Shown here in pieces: positions 44,771 through 52,270 of a DNA stretch of 64,000 nt. The DNA lies in the NCBI GenBank assembly GCA_017983495.1, contig JAGOBH010000001.1, positions 310,001 to 374,000 of the forward strand, in the 5' to 3' direction. Source of the stretch: Pyrinomonadaceae bacterium. Its GTDB lineage: Bacteria > Acidobacteriota > Blastocatellia > Pyrinomonadales > Pyrinomonadaceae. The notes beneath the pieces are model-generated. The model saw only the letters and a program-made list of their open reading frames with translations. It had not been told where the DNA came from and did no database searches. The position numbers and the translations under genes are program-made. The first letter of the stretch is position 1. Each line of letters starts with the position of its first letter.

Positions 44771-45061
44771 TCATAAACTCTCGGCTAGTTCTTTGGCCTT
44801 GGTTATATCCTTGGCCTGTGACGATTTGTCACAACCAGTCAGCAAAAGGATGTACTCATTCTTCCGTTGAAGAAAGTAAATCCGGTAGCCGGGACCATAG
44901 TCTATTCTGAGCTCGGATATTCCGTCGCCGACCGGCTTAACATCGCCCGCGTTGCCCAACGACAATCGTCGAATGCGAATGTTGATCCTCATTCGAGCCG
45001 TGTGATCGCGAAGAGATCTAAACCACTTAGCGTATTGTTCGGTTTGGCGAATCTCGAACAT
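44771..45061 (-). CDS. RelE/ParE-superfamily toxin (COG3657 type), second cassette
   Basis: A 96-residue toxin, the same length as the one behind argG, with conserved WFRSLRDHTARMRINIRIRR, LSLGNAGDVKPVGDGISELR and DYGPGYRIYFLQ followed by LLTGCDKSSQAKDI. Expected to act on mRNA at the ribosome. It is preceded, 8 bp upstream, by an 18-bp near-palindrome. The whole pair lies between two decayed mqnC tails. Confidence 0.9.
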   Translation of the reverse strand: MFEIRQTEQYAKWFRSLRDHTARMRINIRIRRLSLGNAGDVKPVGDGISELRIDYGPGYRIYFLQRKNEYILLLTGCDKSSQAKDITKAKELAESL

Positions 45062-45069
45062 AGTATCAG

Positions 45070-45087
45070 TGTAGCATATAGGATACA
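45070..45087. promoter_or_regulatory. Palindromic operator of toxin-antitoxin pair 2
   Basis: TGTAGCATATAGGATACA is symmetric at 14 of 18 positions, with TGTA/TACA ends and 8 bp to the toxin start. Length, ends and distance equal those of the operator at 22459-22476. Confidence 0.65.
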
Positions 45088-45091
45088 GAAA

Positions 45092-45133
45092 TCAATTATC
45101 TGACGCCATGTTCAGTTGTTGGAGCGACATAAC
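45092..45133 (-). pseudogene. mqnC 3'-end remnant, proximal copy
   Basis: In frame it reads VMSLQQLNMASDN and stop, against SMPLKQLTVAFAD in intact mqnC: M, L, Q, L and A are conserved at matching positions and the stop is at the same distance. About 74% of bases match the distal remnant over 39 positions. It is more diverged than the distal copy, and starts 4 bp from the toxin operator. Confidence 0.65.
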
Positions 45134-45186
45134 GTCACCAATTGTGGTAAATCGAGAACTAACTCCTCTCGGACCGGAACAATGAT

Positions 45187-45612
45187 TTAACTGGGTGGTT
45201 TCGCAGTTCTCGTGAAATGCCAACTGAAAATCATCACTGCAGTTTCAAGAAGTGCAAATATCAGGATTGGAAAGACAATTTGCTCTTTTGCCAGAACATT
45301 AAAGCCACCCAGAATGGCTCTTTCGTAATTAACCAAAGCGCCAGTACGCTCCAGCCAATACGGCAACAAAGAGCCAAAAATTCCCGAAATTAAGGCCGAC
45401 GCATAAATGACTTTGGGCACTGAGTTACGCTTCCAAATAGATACAGCAGCGGTAATAAGAACTAAAATCATGAACGGGAAAGTCGGAACAACAGGATCAG
45501 CACCTGTTGTTCCACCACCTTTAACGAAAACTGCAACGAGAATAAGAACTTGCAGAAGACCACTCAATGCTAATCCTATGAAGACAAAAATCGACCAAGG
45601 ATTAAATTGCAT
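45187..45612 (-). CDS. Four-helix membrane protein, cassette cargo
   Basis: A 141-residue protein from ATG 45612 (GGAG 8 nt upstream). Helices at about 7-30, 44-60, 65-83 and 108-130. No family recognised. It sits between intact mqnC and the proximal mqnC tail remnant, hence in the place of cargo of a first inserted segment, comparable with the 238-residue protein behind argG. Confidence 0.65.
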   Translation of the reverse strand: MQFNPWSIFVFIGLALSGLLQVLILVAVFVKGGGTTGADPVVPTFPFMILVLITAAVSIWKRNSVPKVIYASALISGIFGSLLPYWLERTGALVNYERAILGGFNVLAKEQIVFPILIFALLETAVMIFSWHFTRTAKPPS

Positions 45613-45641
45613 ATTGGATTCTCCAAGCGATCTGCGGGACA

Positions 45642-46787
45642 TTAATCCGCAAACGCGACGGTCAACTGTTTTAGCGGCATGGATTTCTTCTGGTCGAGGT
45701 CGTCCATGCCGTCGCGGTCGACGTAGTTGTAGAGGATGTCACGCTGCTGCGGGCGAAAGCCGGCTTCGGCGATCTGGTAACGGAGGTCTCGTTCACTGGC
45801 TTCGTTGTCGGCACCGGCGGCGGAGACGACGTTTTCCTCGATCATGATCGAGCCCATATCGTCGGCGCCAAAACGTAGGGCGACCTGGCCGATCTTGAGG
45901 CCCTGGGTCAGCCACGACGCCTGGATGTGCTGGACGTTATCGAGGAAAAGCCGGCCGACAGAGAGCATCTTGAGGTAATCGATACCGGTCGGTTCGTCGG
46001 TGATCTTGCGCCCAAGGGCGGTGTTCTCACGCTGGAATGTCCACGAGATAAACGCGGTAAATCCGCCGGTCTTGTCCTGTAGATCGCGGATCTTTTGAAG
46101 GTGATTGACGCGGTGTTCGACCTTATCGCCAATGCCGAACATCATCGTCGCCGTCGTCCGCAGGCCGACCTCGTGGGCGGCCTCCATTACGTCAAGCCAC
46201 TCCTGCGACGTGCACTTGGTCGAGACGCGCTTTCTGACCTCGTCATCGAGAATCTCGGCGCCGCCGCCGGGCATCGAGTTGAGGCCGGCGTCCTTGAGCC
46301 GCTGCATGATCGTTTTGTAATCGAGCTTTGAGATCAGCGAGATGTTGTGGATCTCAGGCGGCGAAAAGCAATGCAGTTGAAATGTCGGATATTTTGCGTG
46401 CAACGTCGAGAGCAGATCTTCGTACCACTCGATGTTAAAGTCCGGGTGCAGCCCGCCCTGCATCAACACGCCGGTGCCGCCGAGGTCGATCGTCTCATCG
46501 ATGCGTGTGCAGATCTCGTCCATCGAGTGGACATACGTCTCGGGCTTGCCCGGCCGTCGATAGAATGCGCAGAATGTGCAGACGACGTTGCAAACGTTGG
46601 TATAATTGATGTTGCGGTCGATGATGTACGTGACGACATCGCCCGGATTCTTGCGTTTGCGGATCTCATCGGCAGCGACGCCGATGCGGGCTATATCATT
46701 CGATTCGAGTAATGCGGTACAGTCTTCGGCGGTCAAACGTGTCCCGTCGAGAGCTTTGTCGAGAATTGGCTGAATAGATGTTTCCAT
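45642..46787 (-). CDS. mqnC: Cyclic dehypoxanthinyl futalosine synthase MqnC
   Basis: A radical SAM enzyme of the futalosine route to menaquinone; it cyclises dehypoxanthine futalosine. The cluster motif is CTFCAFYR (preceded by NVVC), followed by GGTGVLMQGGLHPDF, HCFSPPEI, GLNSMPGGGAEIL and FISWTFQRENTAL. The length of 381 is normal. The last codons (SMPLKQLTVAFAD) recur twice downstream as remnants. mqnA lies 1.3 kb away on the same strand; mqnB and mqnD are not in this window. Confidence 0.97.
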   Translation of the reverse strand: METSIQPILDKALDGTRLTAEDCTALLESNDIARIGVAADEIRKRKNPGDVVTYIIDRNINYTNVCNVVCTFCAFYRRPGKPETYVHSMDEICTRIDETIDLGGTGVLMQGGLHPDFNIEWYEDLLSTLHAKYPTFQLHCFSPPEIHNISLISKLDYKTIMQRLKDAGLNSMPGGGAEILDDEVRKRVSTKCTSQEWLDVMEAAHEVGLRTTATMMFGIGDKVEHRVNHLQKIRDLQDKTGGFTAFISWTFQRENTALGRKITDEPTGIDYLKMLSVGRLFLDNVQHIQASWLTQGLKIGQVALRFGADDMGSIMIEENVVSAAGADNEASERDLRYQIAEAGFRPQQRDILYNYVDRDGMDDLDQKKSMPLKQLTVAFAD

Positions 46788-46889
46788 TGCTTTAACTTAG
46801 GTATAATCTTAACAAAATCGCAGGGAAAGTAAGAATAGGACGCGGACCAACAACCCAAAAGCAGAAATTTGCTTTTTGCGTTATCAAAG

Positions 46890-47417
46890 ATGCCAAAATT
46901 GCTCGACCATATCGAATTTGAAACGACGCTGACCCGGTCACCAATGGACTCAGGCTGGCATTTTCTCGTCGTGTCGAAGGAGATAGTCGCGAAATTCGGG
47001 TTTGAGGGTAAATCGAAACGCGTCGTTTGCTCGATCAACGGCAGCGACGGTTTTCAGTGTGCTCTGCTGCCGTCGGGCGACATTTTTTACATCATCGTCA
47101 ACAAGAAAAAGCGTGACGCCCTCGGCATTGTTGCCGACGACACGGTCAGCGTCGAGCTTGTCCGTGACGAGAGCAAATACGGCCTGCCGATGCCCGAGGA
47201 AATGCAGGAGGTGCTCAATCAGGACCCTGAGGGTGACCGGCTGTTTCACGGCCTGACGGCAGGGAAACAGCGTTCGCTGCTCTATTTTGTTGGCAAGGTC
47301 AACGATATCGATAAACGCATCCACCAGGCCCTGATAATCATTGACCACCTCAAAGAAAATGACGGCAAGATCGTCGGGCCAAAGCTCAATGAGGAGCTGA
47401 AACGCCCAATGTTCTAG
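46890..47417 (+). CDS. YdeI/OmpD-associated protein with DUF1905 domain
   Basis: A 175-residue soluble protein from ATG 46890. The N-terminal DUF1905 beta domain (FETTLTRSPMDSGWHFLVVS, then VCSINGSDGFQCALLPSGDI) is followed by the YdeI/OmpD-associated C-terminal helical part (LPMPEEMQEVLNQDPEGDRL, AGKQRSLLYFVGKVNDIDKR). The biochemical function is unknown. It is divergent from mqnC over about 100 bp and 6 bp before the Imm63 gene. Confidence 0.85.
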   Translation: MPKLLDHIEFETTLTRSPMDSGWHFLVVSKEIVAKFGFEGKSKRVVCSINGSDGFQCALLPSGDIFYIIVNKKKRDALGIVADDTVSVELVRDESKYGLPMPEEMQEVLNQDPEGDRLFHGLTAGKQRSLLYFVGKVNDIDKRIHQALIIIDHLKENDGKIVGPKLNEELKRPMF

Positions 47418-47423
47418 GCAACA

Positions 47424-47834
47424 ATGATCAACGAACTCCAGCAACTCCAAGACGAATACAACGCTCTATGCCAACGGATCAAACCGATCGATGGCCAATA
47501 CACATTGCTAACGGAGCGGGAGGATGTCGGTGTGCCGCATGTCGAGTTCACTAATGGTGAGTACCACTATATCGTGACTGAACGCGGGCTCGATCTATCA
47601 AGAAGGTCGACCAACGACGCGAACGAAATACTTTATTGGATGCTCTACGATCTCACGTTCTGGATGGGCGTGGCGTACGAATTCAAGAACCGCGTCGAAG
47701 GGCCCGACGGTCGGCGGATGATGTTCGCCTACTGGCTGGAACAAATGAAAAAGGCCGATCAGAGGATGGCTGACCGGCTCGAGGATGATATTGCCAGGAT
47801 ATTGGCGGAAAATCCGTTTAGCGATCACGCCTGA
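47424..47834 (+). CDS. Imm63-like immunity protein
   Basis: A 136-residue protein matching the Imm63 pattern of polymorphic-toxin immunity proteins: NGEYHYIVTERGLDLSRRST, NEILYWMLYDLTFWMGVAYE, then RVEGPDGRRMMFAYWLEQM and a C-terminal NPFSDHA. Imm proteins normally neutralise a cognate secreted toxin encoded next to them; none is seen here, so it is an orphan, perhaps protecting against neighbours' toxins. It is likely co-transcribed with the preceding gene. Confidence 0.75.
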   Translation: MINELQQLQDEYNALCQRIKPIDGQYTLLTEREDVGVPHVEFTNGEYHYIVTERGLDLSRRSTNDANEILYWMLYDLTFWMGVAYEFKNRVEGPDGRRMMFAYWLEQMKKADQRMADRLEDDIARILAENPFSDHA

Positions 47835-48055
47835 TCGGATCGGGTGGCAGCGGACTTTCGGTTTACGAACCAAGCGACCGCTCCAAATATACCCGCCATT
47901 ACCACGAAGACTATTCCGATCACGGGGTCGTTGGGCAACGTTGAGCCCTTGAAACCAATGCTCAGGCCAAAAAGGTAGTTAAGAAATGTGCCGAGGGCGG
48001 CAAGTGCGAATGCGACCACACCTAGATTTACGACCAGGACAAGAAAGTTCTTCAT
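47825..48055 (-). CDS. Small two-helix membrane protein
   Basis: A 76-residue protein from ATG 48055 (GGAG 8 nt upstream); the long upstream frame was rejected. Helices at about 5-28 and 46-65, and a basic C-terminal tail. No family recognised. It overlaps the convergent Imm63 gene by 10 bp. Confidence 0.65.
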   Translation of the reverse strand: MKNFLVLVVNLGVVAFALAALGTFLNYLFGLSIGFKGSTLPNDPVIGIVFVVMAGIFGAVAWFVNRKSAATRSDQA

Positions 48056-48131
48056 TATTAAACGCTCCAAAATAAATTGATTTGTACAACGTCTTTTGAA
48101 CGCCCGCGATCGGTACGTCTTGCACTCATGA

Positions 48132-48929
48132 TCAAATAAATCGCAGCTCGTCATTCCCCGCGATAAGGCCGTTTTTTGCCGCAAGTTCGAAATAGAGTTC
48201 GAGCCCGCTCATCATCGTGTCGTCGATCGAGTAGGAGATGTTTTCGGCGAGATACTCTATCATCTCGCCTTTTCCGATACTGATCTCGGATTCGTAGTTG
48301 GCGACGATCTCATCAATGTGCTCGAGGCCCTCGTCGCGTGCCGCGGCGAAGTCGATCGACACGTTACCGCGCCGCGTCATCCACATAGCGAAGACAAAAC
48401 CAAAGCCTGTATATGCATGCCAAAGTTCGGCGAGATCGAAAGTGCGGTAAGGAGAACCGTCTTGATTCTCCGATAGACGCAGTGCAGGATCGCCGATGAG
48501 CAGAGCCGCGTCGGAGGTGGCAAGCATCGCGTCGATGTCGGGCGACGCGTCGCTCCACGCAGGCTCGAAACCGAGAAACTCACGAAATATGATCCTGGTA
48601 AGTGCCGCGGACGTCCGCGACGACGTGTCGAGAGCGACGGATCGAACGTTCGCCAGATCTTCGCCCTTCGTAACAAGACATACGCTCCGGACGCGCTCAC
48701 GGGCGCCGACGCAGACGTCGGGAACGAGCCGCACGCCCTCGATCATCTGATAAGCGATAACCGGCACAAGTGCCGCGTCCACGCGGTCCTGCATTAGCAG
48801 TTCGGCGGAACGCGCGGGTGCAGTGTCCATGATCAGTTCGACCTTGCCCTGATTTTGCCCGTAGAGAAACGACCACACGAGCGGTGCGGTGTTCGAGTAG
48901 CTCGAGGCGGATATTCGCGGAGTGTCCAT
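48132..48929 (-). CDS. mqnA: Chorismate dehydratase MqnA
   Basis: First enzyme of the futalosine menaquinone pathway: it dehydrates chorismate to 3-[(1-carboxyvinyl)oxy]benzoate. The 265 residues show the periplasmic-binding-protein-like fold of the family: ISASSYSNTAPLVW, ELLMQDRVDAALVPVIAYQM, VALDTSSRTSAAL and LLIGDPAL, then WHAYTGFGFVFAMW. Its start overlaps the GNAT gene stop by one base (TAATG), suggesting coupling. Confidence 0.95.
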   Translation of the reverse strand: MDTPRISASSYSNTAPLVWSFLYGQNQGKVELIMDTAPARSAELLMQDRVDAALVPVIAYQMIEGVRLVPDVCVGARERVRSVCLVTKGEDLANVRSVALDTSSRTSAALTRIIFREFLGFEPAWSDASPDIDAMLATSDAALLIGDPALRLSENQDGSPYRTFDLAELWHAYTGFGFVFAMWMTRRGNVSIDFAAARDEGLEHIDEIVANYESEISIGKGEMIEYLAENISYSIDDTMMSGLELYFELAAKNGLIAGNDELRFI

Positions 48930-49216
48930 TATTGTTCGGCCAGAACGTCCTGAAACTCCGGCGTGCGGTCGATGACCTTTTTGGCGAACGTGCAGGTCGT
49001 GATGACCTTTAGCCCATTGGAGCGAGCGTATTCTATTGCGGCTGCGACGAGCTTGTCGCCGGCACGCTGGCCGCGGAGCTTTTCGTTGACGCCGGTGTGA
49101 AAGATGGTGATAACGCCCGGTGCCGAGACGAAATACTCGATCTCGCCCATCTGCTCGCCGTCAACGTCGATGACGAACGCACCTTTCTTGCCATTGTCCA
49201 CGTGTCTTATTTCCAT
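48929..49216 (-). CDS. Small GNAT-type acetyltransferase (YidJ/COG2388 type)
   Basis: A 95-residue protein from ATG 49216; the frame upstream to 49387 is antisense to the next gene and was rejected. Motifs: GAFVIDVDGEQMGEIEYF, then IFHTGVNEKLRGQRAGDKLV as the acetyl-CoA loop, and a C-terminal GLKVITTCTFAKKVI. This mini-GNAT type has no assigned substrate. It is first in an apparent operon with mqnA. Confidence 0.88.
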   Translation of the reverse strand: MEIRHVDNGKKGAFVIDVDGEQMGEIEYFVSAPGVITIFHTGVNEKLRGQRAGDKLVAAAIEYARSNGLKVITTCTFAKKVIDRTPEFQDVLAEQ

Positions 49217-49292
49217 TGACCTAGCGTAAATACAAAGGGCCTGCGAATGCAAATCTTGTATGGCACACGCAATTACATTATTCTTGTGCAAT

Positions 49293-50003
49293 ATGAAACT
49301 TCGCCTCGTTACATTGTTGATTTTTGCGGTCTTGCTCGCCGCGGCGGCACACGCACAAAAGACCGTCGTGGTCGTTGATCCAACCAAACCGGTTACGGAC
49401 AGTCAGGAGTTCACGACGGCCACGGATCAGGAAGAGATCGACCGCGTCGCCCTGCCGAAACTAAAGGCCAGATACCGAAGCGACAGCTGCGCCGTGGACC
49501 TCGAGTTCACCGGTGAAGCGACCGGCTCGTTCACAAAAAAGGGAGCAGCACAGACGATCGCCTTCTTTCAGGTGTGCCAGACGGGCAACGGTCTGGGCGT
49601 AGTCGCTGTTGTAGTCACCGAGAACGGTAACGTGGTCGGCACATTCGGCTCGGACAGCGGCTGGGCGTTCGACATCGGTGCTCTGCCCGACATCAATGGC
49701 AACGGCCTTGACGAATTTACGCTATCGTTTGGTGGCGGCATGCACCAAGGCCAGGGCGGGATCGGCGTCGATGTGATGGAATTTGCTGGCGGCGTACCGA
49801 AGGGCCTCGGATGGTTCAAGTCCGAGGAAATGATGGATGGCGAGCCCACTAATGTTTGGAAAGTAACCGCGAGGGCGGGCAAAGTGCCGGTTTACTATAG
49901 GCAGAAATTCGTCTTGCTGGGCGAAGAGAAATACCGCCGCTCAGGTGCCAATGCAGCATTTAAGCTGACCAAGGCGTACGGCAAATTTGAGGTGATCAAA
50001 TAG
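49293..50003 (+). CDS. Secreted protein of unknown function
   Basis: A 236-residue protein from ATG 49293, signal peptide MKLRLVTLLIFAVLLAAAAHA. The mature part contains an FG-GAP-like calcium loop (DINGNGLDEFTLSFGGG), two Cys (DSCAVD, FQVCQTG) that could form a disulfide, and a mostly beta content. No enzyme motif. The stop overlaps the next start (TAGTG), so it is translated with the cyclase-family gene, suggesting a shared function that I cannot name. Confidence 0.7.
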   Translation: MKLRLVTLLIFAVLLAAAAHAQKTVVVVDPTKPVTDSQEFTTATDQEEIDRVALPKLKARYRSDSCAVDLEFTGEATGSFTKKGAAQTIAFFQVCQTGNGLGVVAVVVTENGNVVGTFGSDSGWAFDIGALPDINGNGLDEFTLSFGGGMHQGQGGIGVDVMEFAGGVPKGLGWFKSEEMMDGEPTNVWKVTARAGKVPVYYRQKFVLLGEEKYRRSGANAAFKLTKAYGKFEVIK

Positions 50004-50638
50004 TGAAAATATACGACATTACCGTCCCGATCAGCGCCGAAACCCCGGTTTACGCAGGCGACCCGGGCGTCGAGATCAGCTCGTTCAAATCGATCGCCGA
50101 CGGTTCGACGGCGAATGTCTCTCAGATATCGATCGGCGTCCACACGGCGACGCACGTCGATGCTCCCAACCATTTTATCGACGGTGCAAAACGCATCCAC
50201 GAGATCGACCCTGAAAAGCTCGTCGGCCCTTGTCGAGTTGTCGAGGTTCCCGAAGATGTAGTCGCTATCGGCCCGGAGCATGTCGGCGATTTAGGCGGCA
50301 TGACCCGTATTTTGTTCAAATCGCGAAACTCGGCGTTTTGGAATACGCCTGAGGATGGATTTCGAACCGATTTCACCTACATCACTGTGGAAACGGCCCG
50401 CTTGCTCGTGGACAGCGGCGTTGTTCTCGTCGGCATCGATTACCTGTCGATCGAAAAAAGCGGCTCGCCCGGCCATCCGGTGCACGTAACGCTGCTTGAG
50501 AACGAGGTCGTCATTCTCGAAGGCATCGACCTGCGCGAAGTTTCCGCCGGCGATTACGAGCTTATCTGCATGCCTTTGAAATACGACGGCGCCACCGGCG
50601 ACGGATCTCCGGCGAGGACGTTTTTGCGGGAACTTTAA
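50003..50638 (+). CDS. Cyclase-family hydrolase, kynurenine formamidase-like
   Basis: A 211-residue metal-dependent hydrolase. The family motif HTATHVDAPNHF (HxxTHxDxPxH) supplies the metal ligands; YDITVPISAETPVYAGDPG at the N-terminus and GIDYLSIEK with a later HxxLL-like segment (HVTLLENEVVILEGI) match KynB/cyclase proteins. The start is GTG. No other tryptophan-catabolic gene is nearby, so formamidase activity is only a suggestion. Its stop lies within the first base pairs of an AACAGGAT palindromic repeat. Confidence 0.9.
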   Translation: MKIYDITVPISAETPVYAGDPGVEISSFKSIADGSTANVSQISIGVHTATHVDAPNHFIDGAKRIHEIDPEKLVGPCRVVEVPEDVVAIGPEHVGDLGGMTRILFKSRNSAFWNTPEDGFRTDFTYITVETARLLVDSGVVLVGIDYLSIEKSGSPGHPVHVTLLENEVVILEGIDLREVSAGDYELICMPLKYDGATGDGSPARTFLREL

Positions 50639-50704
50639 CAGGATGCACAGTATGATCAGGATCACTGTCTGGGAATCGATCTTGTTCATCCTGTCTATCC
50701 TGTT
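50637..50704. repeat. AACAGGAT imperfect palindromic repeat, copy 1
   Basis: AACAGGATGCACAG... at one end faces ...CTGTCTATCCTGTT at the other; about 21 of 26 bases pair. It starts on the stop codon of the cyclase gene. A related copy lies at 51110-51194, on the other side of the alkyltransferase-like gene. Confidence 0.8.
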
Positions 50705-50719
50705 TGAATTTGGTCTACG

Positions 50720-51085
50720 ATGATCGTCAACGACAAAACCTACCGCGAACGCGTCTTTGCGATCGTCCGCCAAATTCCGGCCGGCCGCGTGATGACGTAC
50801 GGCCAGCTCGCGATCATCCTGGGCGAAGGTTACACCGCTCGGACGGTCGGCTACGTCATGCACGGAGCGGACGACGGTGTGCCGTGGCAGCGGGTCATCA
50901 ATTCGCAGGGAAAATGTTCGACAGGACGGCTGACCATACCGCTGAATCTGCAGCAGGAACTGCTCGAAGCCGAGGGCGTCACGTTCAACGCAAGCGGAAA
51001 ATGCGATCTGACAAAATACCGCTGGTTTCCGGAAGGGTTTGAACCAAAAGACGACGAGCAGACGAGCTTGTTCGAAAATGATTGA
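50720..51085 (+). CDS. Alkyltransferase-like (ATL) DNA-binding protein, no active Cys
   Basis: A 121-residue protein with the MGMT C-terminal fold: FAIVRQIPAGRVMTYGQLA, then TARTVGYVMHGADDGVPWQRVINSQGK. True O6-alkylguanine transferases have PCHRV where this has PWQRV, so the alkyl-accepting Cys is replaced by Trp, the mark of ATL proteins. These bind O6-alkylguanine and hand it to nucleotide-excision repair. The C-terminal KYRW tail is typical. Palindromic repeats flank it on both sides. Confidence 0.93.
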   Translation: MIVNDKTYRERVFAIVRQIPAGRVMTYGQLAIILGEGYTARTVGYVMHGADDGVPWQRVINSQGKCSTGRLTIPLNLQQELLEAEGVTFNASGKCDLTKYRWFPEGFEPKDDEQTSLFEND

Positions 51086-51109
51086 TCGTAGATACTCAGC
51101 GGCAACTCA

Positions 51110-51194
51110 AACAGGATGGACAAGATATGCAGGATTTGGTTTGATGAACAATAGGATCGGCAAGACCTATCTTGTACATCCTGTCTATCCTGTT
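51110..51194. repeat. AACAGGAT imperfect palindromic repeat, copy 2
   Basis: AACAGGATGGACAAGATATGC opens (first 20 bases similar to copy 1) and ...CATCCTGTCTATCCTGTT closes it. The right arms of both copies are nearly identical. It lies between the ATL gene and the convergent nadK. Confidence 0.8.
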
Positions 51195-51229
51195 AATTCT
51201 CATTCGCAACGTCTCGGCGGTGACAATGC

Positions 51230-52081
51230 TCACCTTCCCCACTTCAACTTGTCTCTCAAAACATCAAAGTAGTTTCGATTTGCCGGTTGGACCAGGTTGA
51301 ATGTGGTCGAGCTCTTGCGGATCACGACACGGTCACCCGCAAGCATTGGATAGCCGGTTTGTCCGTCCAGACTCAGGACGACGCCTTCGTTCTCGTTATC
51401 AAGCGTCAGTTCGATCAGCGCATCGTCGGGAACGACGATCGGGCGGTTGGTCAGTGTGAACGGGCAGATCGGGGTCATTACGACCGCATTCATCGAAGGA
51501 TAAATGATCGGGCCGCCGGCTGAAAGGTTGTAAGCGGTCGAACCAGTCGGCGTCGATACGATCAGACCGTCAGCGCGAAATGTATTAACAAAAAGCTTGT
51601 TCAGCTTTACATCGATATTGATAATTCGAGCCAACGCAGACTTGTTTATGACCACGTCATTGAGAACGCGGCCCGATATCAGTTTCTCATTACCACGCCA
51701 GTGCTCCACAGTGAGCATTTCACGCCGGTCGATCTCGTACTGTCCGGCGACGATCGCTTCGAGAGCGGGAAACATCTCTTCGATCCGAAAATCGGTCAGG
51801 TACCCGAGGCTGCCGTAATTGATGCCGAGCACGAGTACATCCTGGCCATCGACCAAGCGAGCGGCCGAGATCATGGTCCCGTCACCACCGAGTACGACGA
51901 TAAGATCGACGTCGAGCACAAGATCATTCTCGGGCCTTATCGTATCGGCAGAGATCGGGTCACCGAGCTGCTCGATGCCGCGATCACTTAGCCAGGACGA
52001 TATCTCTTTAGCGGTCGCGGTCGCCTCAACGTGGTTCGGTTTGACGACGATTCCAACTGACTTGATCTGCTTGTTTTCCAT
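51230..52081 (-). CDS. nadK: NAD kinase NadK
   Basis: Phosphorylates NAD to NADP. From ATG 52081 (GAGAG upstream) 283 residues. Motifs: VGIVVKPN at the start, VVLGGDGTMISAAR (the GGDG phosphate loop), GINYGSLGYLTD, LNDVVINKSALARI, and STPTGSTAYNLSAGGPIIYP. Earlier in-frame starts at 52108 and 52153 give residues not seen in the family. Confidence 0.96.
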   Translation of the reverse strand: MENKQIKSVGIVVKPNHVEATATAKEISSWLSDRGIEQLGDPISADTIRPENDLVLDVDLIVVLGGDGTMISAARLVDGQDVLVLGINYGSLGYLTDFRIEEMFPALEAIVAGQYEIDRREMLTVEHWRGNEKLISGRVLNDVVINKSALARIINIDVKLNKLFVNTFRADGLIVSTPTGSTAYNLSAGGPIIYPSMNAVVMTPICPFTLTNRPIVVPDDALIELTLDNENEGVVLSLDGQTGYPMLAGDRVVIRKSSTTFNLVQPANRNYFDVLRDKLKWGR

Positions 52082-52184
52082 TTGGCTCTCACGCAACGTC
52101 TCAATCATCGGCGAATTGGAGCCAAAGTTCAAGCAATTTGCTCCCCAAAACACCGAAAAACATTACACTTGCGCGACTTTTGCG

Positions 52185-52213
52185 TTGGTTTTCGAGCGCA
52201 ATTTTGCTAGAAT
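52185..52213 (+). promoter_or_regulatory. Candidate sigma-70 promoter of the PpiD-like gene
   Basis: TTGGTT (52185-52190), a 17-bp spacer and TAGAAT (52208-52213), about 57 bp before the start codon. Confidence 0.55.
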
Positions 52214-52270
52214 TGCGGTTTATCTCTGAAGATAATCTTTTTCTAATCCTGAGTTTGTAGGTACTAACCG

